A stretch of 64,000 bases of DNA, from contig JAYPUW010000002.1 in the NCBI GenBank assembly GCA_038134285.1, positions 1 to 64,000 of the forward strand, in the 5' to 3' direction. Below the pieces are notes generated by a model, which made no database searches, had not been told where the DNA came from, and was given only the letters and a program-made list of their open reading frames with translations. Below, one piece after another: positions 42,935 through 51,367 of this stretch. The DNA comes from UBA3478 sp038134285 (GTDB lineage Bacteria; Bacteroidota; Bacteroidia; Flavobacteriales; Flavobacteriaceae). Position 1 is the first letter of the stretch, and each line of letters opens with the position of its first letter. The position numbers were made by a program, and so were the translations under genes.

Positions 42935-43052
42935 ATAGAAAAGTTTAGTTTCAGTTAGTTTATTTTCAACGCAGGCAAAAGTAGTAAAAGTTAAGCTTTA
43001 ACGTTTTTTAAAAAGCCTCTTGCGCGGTCTAAAGTTTGACTAATAATTTAGA

Positions 43053-44033
43053 TTAATCGCAGTATAAAACCTTTTTGACGGCCTTGACTACATCGTCTTC
43101 ATTCGGCAACCACTCTTGCAAGAGTACCGGTGAATAAGGCGCAGGGGTGTCGGCGGTATTCAGCTTCACCACAGGGGCGTCTAGATAATCAAAGGCTTGA
43201 TCCTGTACCTGATAGATGATTTCAGTGGCTATGTTACCGAATGGCCATGCTTCTTCTAACACGACGAGACGATTCGTTTTCTTCACAGAATTGATAATCG
43301 TCGCATGATCCATAGGACGGATGGTTCTCAGATCGATAATTTCAACAGATATACCTTCTTCAGCCAAGCGATCAGCGGCCTTAAAGGCTTCTTTAATGAT
43401 TTTTCCAAAAGAAACGATGGTCACGTCTGTACCTTCACGCTTGATGTCAGCGACCCCTAGCGGAATAATATATTCGCCTTCTGGCACCTCTCCCTTATCT
43501 CCATACATCTGTTCAGACTCCATGAAAATCACAGGATCGTCATCGCGAATAGCCGATTTAAGTAAACCTTTCGCATCTGCAGGGTTTGAAGGAACAACAA
43601 CCTTCAATCCAGGACAGTTGGCGTACCAGCTCTCAAAAGCCTGAGAGTGTGTAGCGGCTAATTGCCCGGCAGAAGCTGTAGGACCTCTAAAAACGATTGG
43701 AATATTGAATTGGCCAGCAGACATTTGACGCATTTTGGCCGCATTGTTTATGATTTGATCGATTCCGACTAAAGAGAAATTGAAGGTCATAAACTCGATG
43801 ATCGGGCGGTTGCCATTCATAGCAGATCCGACACCTATACCCGAGAATCCCATTTCAGAAATTGGTGTGTCAATGACACGCTTTGGGCCAAACTCATCTA
43901 GCATGCCCTTTGACGCTTTGTAAGCCCCGTTATACTCGGCTACTTCTTCTCCCATCAAGTAAATCGTTTCATCTCGGCGCATCTCTTCAGACATGGCCTC
44001 AGCGATTGCCTCTCTAAACTGAAGTGTTTTCAT
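43053..44033 (-). CDS. pdhB: Pyruvate dehydrogenase E1 component, beta subunit
   Basis: This is the E1-beta chain (326 residues) of the pyruvate (2-oxo acid) dehydrogenase complex. Features are REAIAEAMSEEMRRDETIYL, the TPP-site Glu in TPISEMGFSGIGVGSAM, HSQAFESWYANCPGLKVVVP and FMESEQMYGDKGEVPEGEY. The C-terminal transketolase domain contains TIRPMDHATIINSVKKTNRLVVLEE. The alpha chain is not adjacent. TATTTTTG (minus strand, 44056-44063) is its likely -7 box. A 24-bp palindrome lies further upstream, shared with etfB. Confidence 0.94.
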   Translation of the reverse strand: MKTLQFREAIAEAMSEEMRRDETIYLMGEEVAEYNGAYKASKGMLDEFGPKRVIDTPISEMGFSGIGVGSAMNGNRPIIEFMTFNFSLVGIDQIINNAAKMRQMSAGQFNIPIVFRGPTASAGQLAATHSQAFESWYANCPGLKVVVPSNPADAKGLLKSAIRDDDPVIFMESEQMYGDKGEVPEGEYIIPLGVADIKREGTDVTIVSFGKIIKEAFKAADRLAEEGISVEIIDLRTIRPMDHATIINSVKKTNRLVVLEEAWPFGNIATEIIYQVQDQAFDYLDAPVVKLNTADTPAPYSPVLLQEWLPNEDDVVKAVKKVLYCD

Positions 44034-44105
44034 AATTTCATTTAGAATATGAGGGCAAAAATAAGACTTTTTAAGTGTTGATTCTTCATAAGAAAACAGG
44101 AATAA

Positions 44106-44129
44106 ATTTATTATGCATGCATAATAAAT
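44106..44129. promoter_or_regulatory. Perfect 24-bp palindrome between pdhB and etfB, candidate operator
   Basis: The half-site ATTTATTATGCA (44106-44117) is followed without a spacer by its exact reverse complement (44118-44129). It lies 14 bases upstream of the etfB -7 box TATCTTTG (44143-44150) and so covers the expected -33 position. It also lies 42 bases upstream of the pdhB -7 box. No T-run follows, so it is not a terminator. A dimeric repressor binding here is the simplest reading; the protein is unknown. Confidence 0.7.
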
Positions 44130-44142
44130 GGTAGAGAATTGC

Positions 44143-44150
44143 TATCTTTG
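44143..44150 (+). promoter_or_regulatory. etfB promoter -7 box
   Basis: TATCTTTG fits TAnnTTTG exactly and lies 25 bases before the etfB ATG. No clear TTG is found 19-21 bases upstream, where the palindrome sits instead, so the promoter may need an activator or be controlled by a repressor. Confidence 0.7.
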
Positions 44151-44175
44151 AAATGAGATAAAAATCCAATGAATT

Positions 44176-44922
44176 ATGAAGATTTTGGTATGCATTAGTG
44201 CGGTCCCTGACACCACTTCAAAAATCAATTTTACAGCAAATGATACCGAGTTTGACACTCAAGGAGTACAGTTTGTCATCAACCCCAACGATGAATTTGG
44301 CTTAACCCGTGCCATTTGGTTTCAAGAGAAGCAAAGTGCAGAAGTACATATAGCAACTGTCGGAACCTCTAGCGTAGAACCTATTATGCGTAAAGCCCTT
44401 GCCATCGGAGCAGATAAAGGCTTTCGCATTGACGCATCACCCTCAGACGGATTTTTCGTTGCCACTCAACTGTCTTCTCTTATTCAACGCGAATATTATG
44501 ATTTGGTGATTTGCGGACGTGAGTCAATCGATTACAACGGTGCCATGGTGCCTGGATTTATTGCCCAACAGTGTGGATACGCCTTTATTAACACCTGCGT
44601 CAATCTAGAGATCGAAGGTGCCCAGGCGAAGGCGGTGCGCGAAATAGATGGCGGAAACGAGCGTCTTAGCGCTAGTTTACCACTGGTGATTGGAGCACAA
44701 AAAGGATTAGTCGAAGAGTCTGATTTAAAAATTCCGAACATGCGCGGAATTATGATGGCAAGACAAAAACCCATAGATGTATTACCCGCAGAAAATGTGG
44801 CAGCTCGAATCACCGATGTGCGTTTTGAACGGCCTGTGGCCAAAGGAGAAGTAACACTAGTTGAGCCCACAGACCTTGATACCCTAGTCGATTTGTTACA
44901 TAAAGAAGCTAAAGTTTTATAG
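44176..44922 (+). CDS. etfB: Electron transfer flavoprotein subunit beta
   Basis: EtfB (248 residues) binds AMP and carries the surface that acyl-CoA dehydrogenases dock to. Typical pieces are MKILVCISAVPDTTSKI, FVINPNDEFGLTRAIW, KALAIGADKGFRID, LVICGRESIDYNGAMVPGFI and LPLVIGAQKGLVEESDLKIPN. Electrons from beta-oxidation pass through it to the quinone pool. It is followed one base later by etfA. Its promoter carries the palindrome at 44106-44129. Confidence 0.95.
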   Translation: MKILVCISAVPDTTSKINFTANDTEFDTQGVQFVINPNDEFGLTRAIWFQEKQSAEVHIATVGTSSVEPIMRKALAIGADKGFRIDASPSDGFFVATQLSSLIQREYYDLVICGRESIDYNGAMVPGFIAQQCGYAFINTCVNLEIEGAQAKAVREIDGGNERLSASLPLVIGAQKGLVEESDLKIPNMRGIMMARQKPIDVLPAENVAARITDVRFERPVAKGEVTLVEPTDLDTLVDLLHKEAKVL

Positions 44923-44923
44923 T

Positions 44924-45880
44924 ATGGCCCTACTTGTTTACCTCGAAGCTGAAGATTCAAAGTTGAAAAAATCAGCGGCAGAACTTGCTTCATTTACCGC
45001 TGCCCTAGCAAACGGAGATAAGGTCTTCGGATTGACCATTAACGCATTAGACGCCTCAGATTGCGGCGCGTACGGCGTAGATGAAATTCACGTCCTCAAG
45101 ACAGCTGCCACCGCATTAACTGCTGAGCAAACGGCACAACTCATCGCTGAGACCTCTAAAGAAATTGGTGCCAAAACGGTGGTGATTGGCTCAAGCGCAG
45201 ATGCAAAATACTTCGGCGCATTAGTCGCTGCACAACTAGAAGCTGCATACATACCGAATGTGGTAGGACTTACTGAAACACAAGACGGAGCTCCATTATA
45301 TAAACGCAGTGTGTTTACAAACAAAGGTTTTGCCTACACCAAGGCAACTACCGAAACCGTTGTTATTGGTCTCGCTAAAAATGCCTTTGGAGTTCAACCC
45401 AATGAAAAATCAATTCAAGTCGTTTCAAAGACAGCCACTTTAACGGATGCCAAAGTAACCTCAGAAGGTACTGAAAAAGCAAGCGGAAAAGCCACCATTG
45501 CGGATGCCGATATCGTAGTGTCAGCGGGTAGAGGACTAAAAGGCCCCGAAAACTGGGGGATGATCGAAGAATTGGCAGAGGTATTAGGTGCCGCAACAGC
45601 TTGCTCAAAACCTGTATCAGACATGGGATGGAGGCCTCACGGAGAGCACGTGGGTCAAACCGGAAAGCCGGTCGCCACCAACCTTTACATTGCCATTGGT
45701 ATCTCAGGAGCGATCCAACACTTAGCAGGAATCAATGCTTCAAAAGTAAAAGTGGTGATTAACAATGACCCTGAGGCGCCTTTTTTTAAAGCAGCAGATT
45801 ACGGCGTAGTCGGTGATGCCTTTGAAGTCGTACCTCAATTGATTGAAAAATTAAAAAACTTTAAAGCACAAAACGCCTAA
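44924..45880 (+). CDS. etfA: Electron transfer flavoprotein subunit alpha
   Basis: EtfA (318 residues) binds the redox FAD. The C-terminal FAD domain is clear: SAGRGLKGPENWGMIEELAEVL, KPVSDMGWRPHGEHVGQTGKPV and the final YIAIGISGAIQHLAGINAS and INNDPEAPFFKAADYGVVGD. The N-terminal alpha/beta domain (about 1-185) pairs with EtfB. It starts one base after etfB ends, giving one transcript. Confidence 0.96.
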   Translation: MALLVYLEAEDSKLKKSAAELASFTAALANGDKVFGLTINALDASDCGAYGVDEIHVLKTAATALTAEQTAQLIAETSKEIGAKTVVIGSSADAKYFGALVAAQLEAAYIPNVVGLTETQDGAPLYKRSVFTNKGFAYTKATTETVVIGLAKNAFGVQPNEKSIQVVSKTATLTDAKVTSEGTEKASGKATIADADIVVSAGRGLKGPENWGMIEELAEVLGAATACSKPVSDMGWRPHGEHVGQTGKPVATNLYIAIGISGAIQHLAGINASKVKVVINNDPEAPFFKAADYGVVGDAFEVVPQLIEKLKNFKAQNA

Positions 45881-45903
45881 AAAAAACGCTTATTTTGCCC
45901 TTT

Positions 45904-46503
45904 ATGCATACGGTTCCACTCATCATAAAGGGCATTTCATACAGTCAGGCACAAAACGGTGCCTACGCACTTATACTTGCCGAAGAGTCTGGAGACCGCA
46001 AACTGCCTATTGTTATTGGTGCTTTTGAGGCTCAGGCTATAGCCGTGGCGCTAGAAGAAGATTTCAAGCCGCCACGACCCCTCACCCACGATCTGTTTAA
46101 AAACACCTTAAGTCGTTTTGACATCACCCTAGAATACGTGCTCATTCACAAACTTCAAGAGGGTGTGTTCTACGCAAGTCTTATTTGTTCAAGAGATGAA
46201 ACCGAAGAGATCATCGATGCGCGTACCAGCGATGCTGTAGCCTTAGCCGCGCGTTTTGGAGCCCCTATTCATACCTACAACGAAATTCTTGACGAGTCCG
46301 GAATCACCTTTTCATCCATTGATATGACGGTGACTCAAAAGCCTCAAGAAGACATAGAAACAGCAACCTCTGCTCCAAATTCGACTTACCAATCGTATTC
46401 TGAAAAACAACTGTGGGCAGCCCTCAAAAAGGCCGTGACAGATGAAGACTATGAAAAGGCCGCAGGGATCAGAGACGAACTCAAAAGAAGAAATCTTTCC
46501 TAA
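45904..46503 (+). CDS. Bifunctional nuclease-like (DUF151) protein with UVR tail
   Basis: The start is ATG 45904 (MHTVPLIIKGISYSQAQNG); the upstream TTG at 45895 is less likely. The product has 199 residues. The DUF151/BFN domain spans about 1-140 (LPIVIGAFEAQAIAVALEED, SRFDITLEYVLIHKLQEGVF, IDARTSDAVALAARFGAPI). The C-terminal 35 residues form a UVR motif (LWAALKKAVTDEDYEKAAGI), the helical hairpin through which UvrB and UvrC interact. Family members from plants have nuclease activity, but the role in bacteria is open. It follows etfA by 23 bases. Confidence 0.85.
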   Translation: MHTVPLIIKGISYSQAQNGAYALILAEESGDRKLPIVIGAFEAQAIAVALEEDFKPPRPLTHDLFKNTLSRFDITLEYVLIHKLQEGVFYASLICSRDETEEIIDARTSDAVALAARFGAPIHTYNEILDESGITFSSIDMTVTQKPQEDIETATSAPNSTYQSYSEKQLWAALKKAVTDEDYEKAAGIRDELKRRNLS

Positions 46504-46527
46504 CTTTAGCTCTTTTTAAAATTTAAG

Positions 46528-47820
46528 ATGGCGATACTTAGAGGAATCATTGGAATCATTGTTTTATTAGGCATCGCCTATTTATTGTGCTCACAGCGCA
46601 AAGCCATTAAATGGAAAACCATTTTAATCGGTCTTTCTCTGCAATTTCTTTTGGCCTTCGGGGTTCTCAAAATAGGATGGGTCAAACAAGTATTCAACAT
46701 AATGGGGGGATTCTTCACCGCTGTTTTAGAATTCACTGAAAGTGGAAGCCTATTCTTGTTTGGCAATCTTATCGATGCCTCTAATCCAAACATTGGATAC
46801 GTTTTTGCACTTCAGATTTTACCCACAATTGTCTTTTTCTCTGCCCTAACTTCTATCCTCTATTACTTCGGAATCATTCAGCGTGTGGTAAGAGGCCTAG
46901 CATGGCTGCTTACCCGAGCACTGGGGATCTCAGGAGCTGAGAGCCTTTCGGTGGCCGGAAACATATTTTTAGGCCAAACCGAGGCCCCATTGCTTATCAA
47001 GGCCTACCTGCCCAAGATGAACCGCTCTGAAATCTTGCTCGTAATGACAGGAGGAATGGCTACAGTTGCAGGAGGGGTTCTTGCCTCTTATGTAGGTTTT
47101 TTAGGCGGATCTGACCCTGAAATGCGTTTGTCCTTTGCTCGACACCTAATTGCCGCATCGGTGATGGCTGCTCCAGGAGCAATAATTATTTCAAAGCTCA
47201 TACTGCCCCAAACAGAGTCGGTGGATGAAAAGATCGAAATCTCAGATCAATCTGTGGGATCAAATGCCCTAGATGCGCTCGCCAGCGGAACAACCGAAGG
47301 GCTAAAGCTTGCCCTTAACGTTGGAGCTATGCTCTTAGTTTTCGTGGCCTTTATCGCTATGATTAACGGAATTTTAGGGTATATCGGCGGGATTGGAGGC
47401 CTTAATGAAATGCTTTCTCCAATCTGGGGATACAACAGCATTTCACTCGAGGCCATCTTAGGTACCATTTTCGCACCGCTCATGTACATCATAGGGGTAG
47501 CAAAAGAAGACCTCAGTCTTATGGGGCAATTATTGGGGATCAAATTGGTAGCCTCAGAATTTGTAGCTTACACCCAACTCGCAGACCTTAAAGATGCGAG
47601 TAATATTGTTCACCTCGCTTATGACAAATCAGTACTCATGGCAACCTATATGCTGTGCGGATTTGCCAACTTTGCATCTATTGGGATTCAATTAGGAGGT
47701 ATTGGAACCATCGCACCTTCTCAGCGTAAAAACCTTTCTGAATTGGGCTTTAAAGCGCTGATTGCAGGTTCGATCGCCTCGCTACTTTCGGCCACCATTG
47801 CCGGAATGATATTGGGTTAA
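46528..47820 (+). CDS. Concentrative nucleoside transporter (NupC/CNT family)
   Basis: This 430-residue membrane protein moves nucleosides inward with H+ or Na+. CNT features are the N-terminal three-helix region, the gate segment with AESLSVAGNIFLGQTEAPLLI (about 141-161), the NRSEILLVMTGGMATVAGGVLA motif and the second hairpin with YMLCGFANFASIGIQLGGIGTIAPSQR (about 377-403). It lies before thyA and near the deoxynucleoside kinase, which fits nucleotide salvage. TAACTTTA near 46501 is a possible -7 box. Confidence 0.94.
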   Translation: MAILRGIIGIIVLLGIAYLLCSQRKAIKWKTILIGLSLQFLLAFGVLKIGWVKQVFNIMGGFFTAVLEFTESGSLFLFGNLIDASNPNIGYVFALQILPTIVFFSALTSILYYFGIIQRVVRGLAWLLTRALGISGAESLSVAGNIFLGQTEAPLLIKAYLPKMNRSEILLVMTGGMATVAGGVLASYVGFLGGSDPEMRLSFARHLIAASVMAAPGAIIISKLILPQTESVDEKIEISDQSVGSNALDALASGTTEGLKLALNVGAMLLVFVAFIAMINGILGYIGGIGGLNEMLSPIWGYNSISLEAILGTIFAPLMYIIGVAKEDLSLMGQLLGIKLVASEFVAYTQLADLKDASNIVHLAYDKSVLMATYMLCGFANFASIGIQLGGIGTIAPSQRKNLSELGFKALIAGSIASLLSATIAGMILG

Positions 47821-47865
47821 AGCACCGTTAATAACCTGAAGATAATCTATCCCCTAGCGGGTTTA

Positions 47866-47879
47866 TAGATGCTCATCTA
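47866..47879. promoter_or_regulatory. Interrupted palindrome upstream of thyA
   Basis: TAGATG and CATCTA flank a 2-base centre (CT). The repeat lies 38 bases before the thyA ATG and just upstream of a TATCTTTA (-7-like) box. The loop is too short for an RNA hairpin, so a protein-binding site is more likely, but 12 matching bases can occur by chance in 64 kb. Confidence 0.3.
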
Positions 47880-47916
47880 GGTGGTATCTTTAATGCTCAA
47901 AAGCACTTCATAGACT

Positions 47917-48741
47917 ATGCAGGCCTACCATAATTTGTTACAACACGTATTGGATCACGGACACTTTAAAAGTGACCGAACCGGAACAGGAACCTACAGC
48001 ACCTTTGGCTATCAAATGCGATTTGATTTGAATGAAGGATTCCCTTTAATTACCACTAAAAAGGTGCACCTCAAATCGATCATCTATGAATTACTTTGGT
48101 TTTTAAAAGGAGACACCAATATTACTTACTTGACCGACAACAAGGTGAGTATTTGGAACGAGTGGGCCGACCCAAATGGTGATTTAGGACCTGTTTATGG
48201 ACATCAATGGCGCAACTGGAATAGCGAAGGGATCGATCAGATCAAAAATGTTATAGAAACCATTAAAACTAACCCCGATAGTCGCCGAATGCTCGTCAGT
48301 GCATGGAACCCAAGTGTCATGCCCGATAGCAGCAAGTCGTTCGAAGAGAATGTGGCGAACAGCAAAGCGGCACTTCCTCCTTGCCATGCCTTTTTTCAGT
48401 TCTACGTTTCAGACGGTAAGCTTTCATGCCAACTCTATCAAAGAAGTGCAGATGTTTTTTTAGGAGTACCATTTAACATTGCCTCCTACGCCCTGCTCAC
48501 CATGATGGTCGCTCAGGTTTGTGAGTTAGCCTTAGGAGACTATGTCCACACCTTCGGCGATGTTCACATCTATAGCAACCACCTTGAGCAAGTCAAGCTA
48601 CAGCTGAGCCGTGAGCAAAGACCCTTGCCGTCTATGAAGTTAAATCCGGCCATCAAAGACATAGACACCTTTGATTTTGAAGATTTCGAGCTCAATGGAT
48701 ACGATCCTCATCCCGCTATAAAAGCACCTGTAGCAGTTTAA
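47917..48741 (+). CDS. thyA: Thymidylate synthase
   Basis: ThyA methylates dUMP to dTMP using methylenetetrahydrofolate. This 274-residue protein has SDRTGTGTYSTFGYQMRFDL at the N-terminus, the Trp-rich IWNEWADPNGDLGPVYGHQWRNW, the catalytic cysteine in ALPPCHAFFQFYV (near residue 157), YQRSADVFLGVPFNIASYALL and the C-terminal IKAPVAV. It lies 13 bases upstream of folA, which recycles the dihydrofolate made by this enzyme. Confidence 0.97.
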   Translation: MQAYHNLLQHVLDHGHFKSDRTGTGTYSTFGYQMRFDLNEGFPLITTKKVHLKSIIYELLWFLKGDTNITYLTDNKVSIWNEWADPNGDLGPVYGHQWRNWNSEGIDQIKNVIETIKTNPDSRRMLVSAWNPSVMPDSSKSFEENVANSKAALPPCHAFFQFYVSDGKLSCQLYQRSADVFLGVPFNIASYALLTMMVAQVCELALGDYVHTFGDVHIYSNHLEQVKLQLSREQRPLPSMKLNPAIKDIDTFDFEDFELNGYDPHPAIKAPVAV

Positions 48742-48754
48742 ATTGATTGAGCTC

Positions 48755-49246
48755 ATGAAAGAAATCATCATTGTTGCTGCTCTGGCTGAAAACCATGCAA
48801 TGGGAAGACAGAATGACCTACCTTGGCACTTACCCAAAGACTTCGCACACTTCAAATCTCTAACCTCTGGGCACCCTATCATTATGGGGAGAAAAACACT
48901 GGATAGCCTTCCGGGAAAATTAAAAAACAGAGGGCATATCGTTATTAGTAACAATCCAGAGTACAAGCCTAAGTTTGAAGTAGAAGGAGTAGCTACCAGT
49001 ATTCAAGGGGCCATTGACCTTTGTAAAGACTCCACTGTTTTTATTGTTGGTGGAGCGCAAATTTACGCTCTTGCCCTCCCACTCGCGACGAAGATGGTAT
49101 TGACTCACGTGAAGGCTACCTTTGAAGCAGACACCTTCTTTCCTGAGTTTGCTTCAGCCGAATGGAAGCGCACCCACAGCGAATACTTCTCCAAGGACGA
49201 ACAGAATCTATACGACTTCGAGATTGTAACTTACAAAAGAGTTTAG
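48755..49246 (+). CDS. folA: Dihydrofolate reductase
   Basis: FolA reduces dihydrofolate with NADPH. The start is ATG 48755 (MKEIIIVAALAENHAMG); a TTG 12 bases upstream is less likely. The 163-residue product has the substrate-loop region GRQNDLPWHLPKDFAHFKSLT (Trp and Asp near 22-27), IIMGRKTLDSLP and FIVGGAQIYALALP. It is paired with thyA and converges with murI, with 4 overlapping bases. Confidence 0.96.
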   Translation: MKEIIIVAALAENHAMGRQNDLPWHLPKDFAHFKSLTSGHPIIMGRKTLDSLPGKLKNRGHIVISNNPEYKPKFEVEGVATSIQGAIDLCKDSTVFIVGGAQIYALALPLATKMVLTHVKATFEADTFFPEFASAEWKRTHSEYFSKDEQNLYDFEIVTYKRV

Positions 49247-50031
49247 AGCGTTAACTTTTCTATGTATTTAACAAAAGCTATTTCGAGATGCTTTACCACT
49301 GCTTCCAGAAGTTCGGTTGATCCGCTCGTATAACATTCGACCATTTGAAAAACTTCTATAATAGGTTTTGCAATTTCTTGAGTGCGGCGTGCAACGGCCT
49401 CGTTAGCATCTAAAAGAGTCACCGGCGTGGTAAAAAGGCTTTCAAATAACGGCTTAATCAAAATATAATGCGTGCAACCTAAAACAAGGGTGTCAATGGC
49501 TTGGCACTCAAAGTCATCGACAAAAGACTGCACAAGCCTTTTAAGTACAGGACTGTCAAATACACCCTTTTCAATTTCCTCTACAAGCCCCAACCCAGGG
49601 CGTTCTATTACCTTAAAGTTCTTTGCGTACTTATCTCTAGTGCGCTTATACCCCCTACTTTGTAAAGTACGGGCCGTAGCTAAAACACCAATAGATTTGT
49701 TTTGAGAGTACTTTGTGGCAGGCTTAATGGCAGGCTCGATGCCTACAAATGGAAGGGGATATAGCTCTCGTAATTGATCAATTACTTCAGTAGTTACAGT
49801 ATTGCATGCAACTACAATGAGGTCTACTTCTCGACGAATTAGATACTGTACTATGCGCTCACTGTAGGCTAACAAGGTACCCACATCCCGTAAACCATAA
49901 GGAGCATTTTGCGAATCGGCATAATACACAAAATGAGCCTCAGGCAGACTTTGCTGAAGAGACTTGAGCACTGTCAACCCCCCAATACCCGAGTCAAAAA
50001 CCCCTATGCGTAACGACAAGCTCTTTTGCAT
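49243..50031 (-). CDS. murI: Glutamate racemase
   Basis: MurI supplies D-glutamate for MurD. The start is ATG 50031 (MQKSLSLRIGVFDSGIGGLT); the frame back to 50055 would run into the terminator at 50044-50065. The 262-residue product has both catalytic cysteines, in VVACNTVTTEVID and LVLGCTHYILIKP, and the DSGIGG and YYADSQNAPYG motifs. It follows the ompH genes but is separated from them by a terminator. Confidence 0.94.
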   Translation of the reverse strand: MQKSLSLRIGVFDSGIGGLTVLKSLQQSLPEAHFVYYADSQNAPYGLRDVGTLLAYSERIVQYLIRREVDLIVVACNTVTTEVIDQLRELYPLPFVGIEPAIKPATKYSQNKSIGVLATARTLQSRGYKRTRDKYAKNFKVIERPGLGLVEEIEKGVFDSPVLKRLVQSFVDDFECQAIDTLVLGCTHYILIKPLFESLFTTPVTLLDANEAVARRTQEIAKPIIEVFQMVECYTSGSTELLEAVVKHLEIAFVKYIEKLTL

Positions 50032-50043
50032 TTGAAGACAAAA

Positions 50044-50065
50044 AAACCGCCTCAATGGGCGGTTT
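50044..50065 (-). terminator. Rho-independent terminator after the bamA-ompH operon
   Basis: On the minus strand AAACCGCC pairs with GGCGGTTT (50058-50065 and 50044-50051) around a 6-base loop, followed by a T-run. It ends transcription coming from bamA and ompH and lies just upstream of murI. Confidence 0.9.
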
Positions 50066-50087
50066 ATCTATTCGATTTTACTATTGT

Positions 50088-50597
50088 TTAAAATCCAAGT
50101 TCTTTCTTTACATCAGCCATTAAATCTTTTCCGGTAAACACGATAAGACCAGATCCTGGGCTAGCATCAATGACGTAATTGAACCCTTGCGATGCAGCTA
50201 CCTTCTCAATGGCGACTTTAGCCTTTTCAGAGATAGGGGCAAATAAATCCTGCTGCTTGCGCTGAAGCTCTCCCATGGCAGCCTGCTCTGCATTTGCAAT
50301 ATTGCGCTCTGCACCTTGTAATTCGTCGGCACGCGCCTTGTTTTCTTCAGCTGTTTTTGAAGCTGCTTCGTTTTGATAGGTCACAAGCTTTTTCTGCAAT
50401 TCAGCTACTGAAGACTCGATATCGGCACGATAAGTGGCCTCTAGTTTCTTCAATTCTTCTTGTGCAGCCTTCATTTCGGGCATATCCATCAGCAACTGCT
50501 GCACATTGATATGAGCAACTTTAGATTGTGCAACTGCTGCAGTCGTTGCTAAAAATAGCGCTACAAGAGCTAGTAAGTAATGTTTCATGATTTTCAT
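50088..50597 (-). CDS. OmpH/Skp-family periplasmic chaperone (second copy)
   Basis: The start is ATG 50597, 2 bases after the upstream ompH stop; a TTG at 50603 and an ATG at 50588 are alternatives. The signal peptide (MKHYLLALVALFLATTAAVAQ) precedes about 145 mature residues: the OmpH opening KVAHINVQQLLMDMPEM, a long Lys/Glu/Gln coiled coil (about 55-130) and the beta end FNYVIDASPGSGLIVFTGKDL. Skp-like trimers hold unfolded outer-membrane proteins on the way to BamA, which is encoded two genes upstream. Confidence 0.93.
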   Translation of the reverse strand: MKIMKHYLLALVALFLATTAAVAQSKVAHINVQQLLMDMPEMKAAQEELKKLEATYRADIESSVAELQKKLVTYQNEAASKTAEENKARADELQGAERNIANAEQAAMGELQRKQQDLFAPISEKAKVAIEKVAASQGFNYVIDASPGSGLIVFTGKDLMADVKKELGF

Positions 50598-50599
50598 AT

Positions 50600-51367
50600 T
50601 CAATTAATTGAGTCTTTGTTTTGCGTTTTTTGTGCTTCAATTTCTTTTTCTCGAGAGGCTCGAGCCTTCAACACTTCTTCGCGCTTGCTAATATAGGCCT
50701 TTCTGCGCTGCTCTCGTTCACTTTCTATGCGTTCAAGAGCCTTTTTTCGCTCTTCTTGGGCTTGAATGGTTTCAGTGGCTGTGTTCTCTATCTCTTGGGT
50801 GTTCAATCGGTCTTGAACTGCGCCCTGATTTCCGGTTAAGCGCACCTCATAATTTCGTGCTAACTCACGTAAGACAAGATCGCTAATATCGAACTGAGGA
50901 TCGGCAAAAAGCATTACCACCTCAGAAGACTTGTCTAGAATGAGATCAAACTTTCGAGTAGAAGCGATGTCTTGTACCGCTTCAAAAATTAAATCCTGAA
51001 TCGGACGCACCACAGTCATCTCTTGCGTAATGAAATCTCCGCTAGGTCCGAAACGGTCTTGCTGAAGTTGCATCAATTCTTGCTCGAGTCGATTCAGAGA
51101 GTGTTCTTTATCCTCGATTATCGATAAGGGCAGTAGCACGCGTCTTGAGGCAAAATCTCTTTGTTCACGCTCGAGCTGCATTCTTAAGGAATCAATTTCA
51201 GCCGACCATGCCTCGGCCTGAACTAGAAGTCGCGCACGCATTTCGTTGTAAGGTGCGATTTGAGACAGAATATAATCAGTGTCTAAATACCCAACACGGG
51301 TAGCCCTTTGGGCTGTAATTGTGTTCAAGCCCAAAACTACAAGGCATATGGTAATGGCATTTCGCAT
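50600..51367 (-). CDS. OmpH/Skp-family periplasmic chaperone (first copy, long tail)
   Basis: The start ATG overlaps the bamA stop by one base (TAATG), so I prefer it over ATG 51403. The product has 255 residues: a signal peptide (NAITICLVVLGLNTITAQ), the OmpH core (about 20-185: VGYLDTDYILSQIAPYNEM, coiled coil, then FDLILDKSSEVVMLFADP) and an extra Glu/Arg/Lys-rich tail of about 60 residues that Skp lacks. The tail is likely a continued coiled coil. Two neighbouring copies with bamA are usual in Bacteroidota. Confidence 0.92.
   Translation of the reverse strand: MRNAITICLVVLGLNTITAQRATRVGYLDTDYILSQIAPYNEMRARLLVQAEAWSAEIDSLRMQLEREQRDFASRRVLLPLSIIEDKEHSLNRLEQELMQLQQDRFGPSGDFITQEMTVVRPIQDLIFEAVQDIASTRKFDLILDKSSEVVMLFADPQFDISDLVLRELARNYEVRLTGNQGAVQDRLNTQEIENTATETIQAQEERKKALERIESEREQRRKAYISKREEVLKARASREKEIEAQKTQNKDSIN

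Noticed and set aside
45375..45608. Leu/Arg-rich minus-strand frames inside etfA
   Set aside because: They lie antisense to a well-conserved gene and show no family features.
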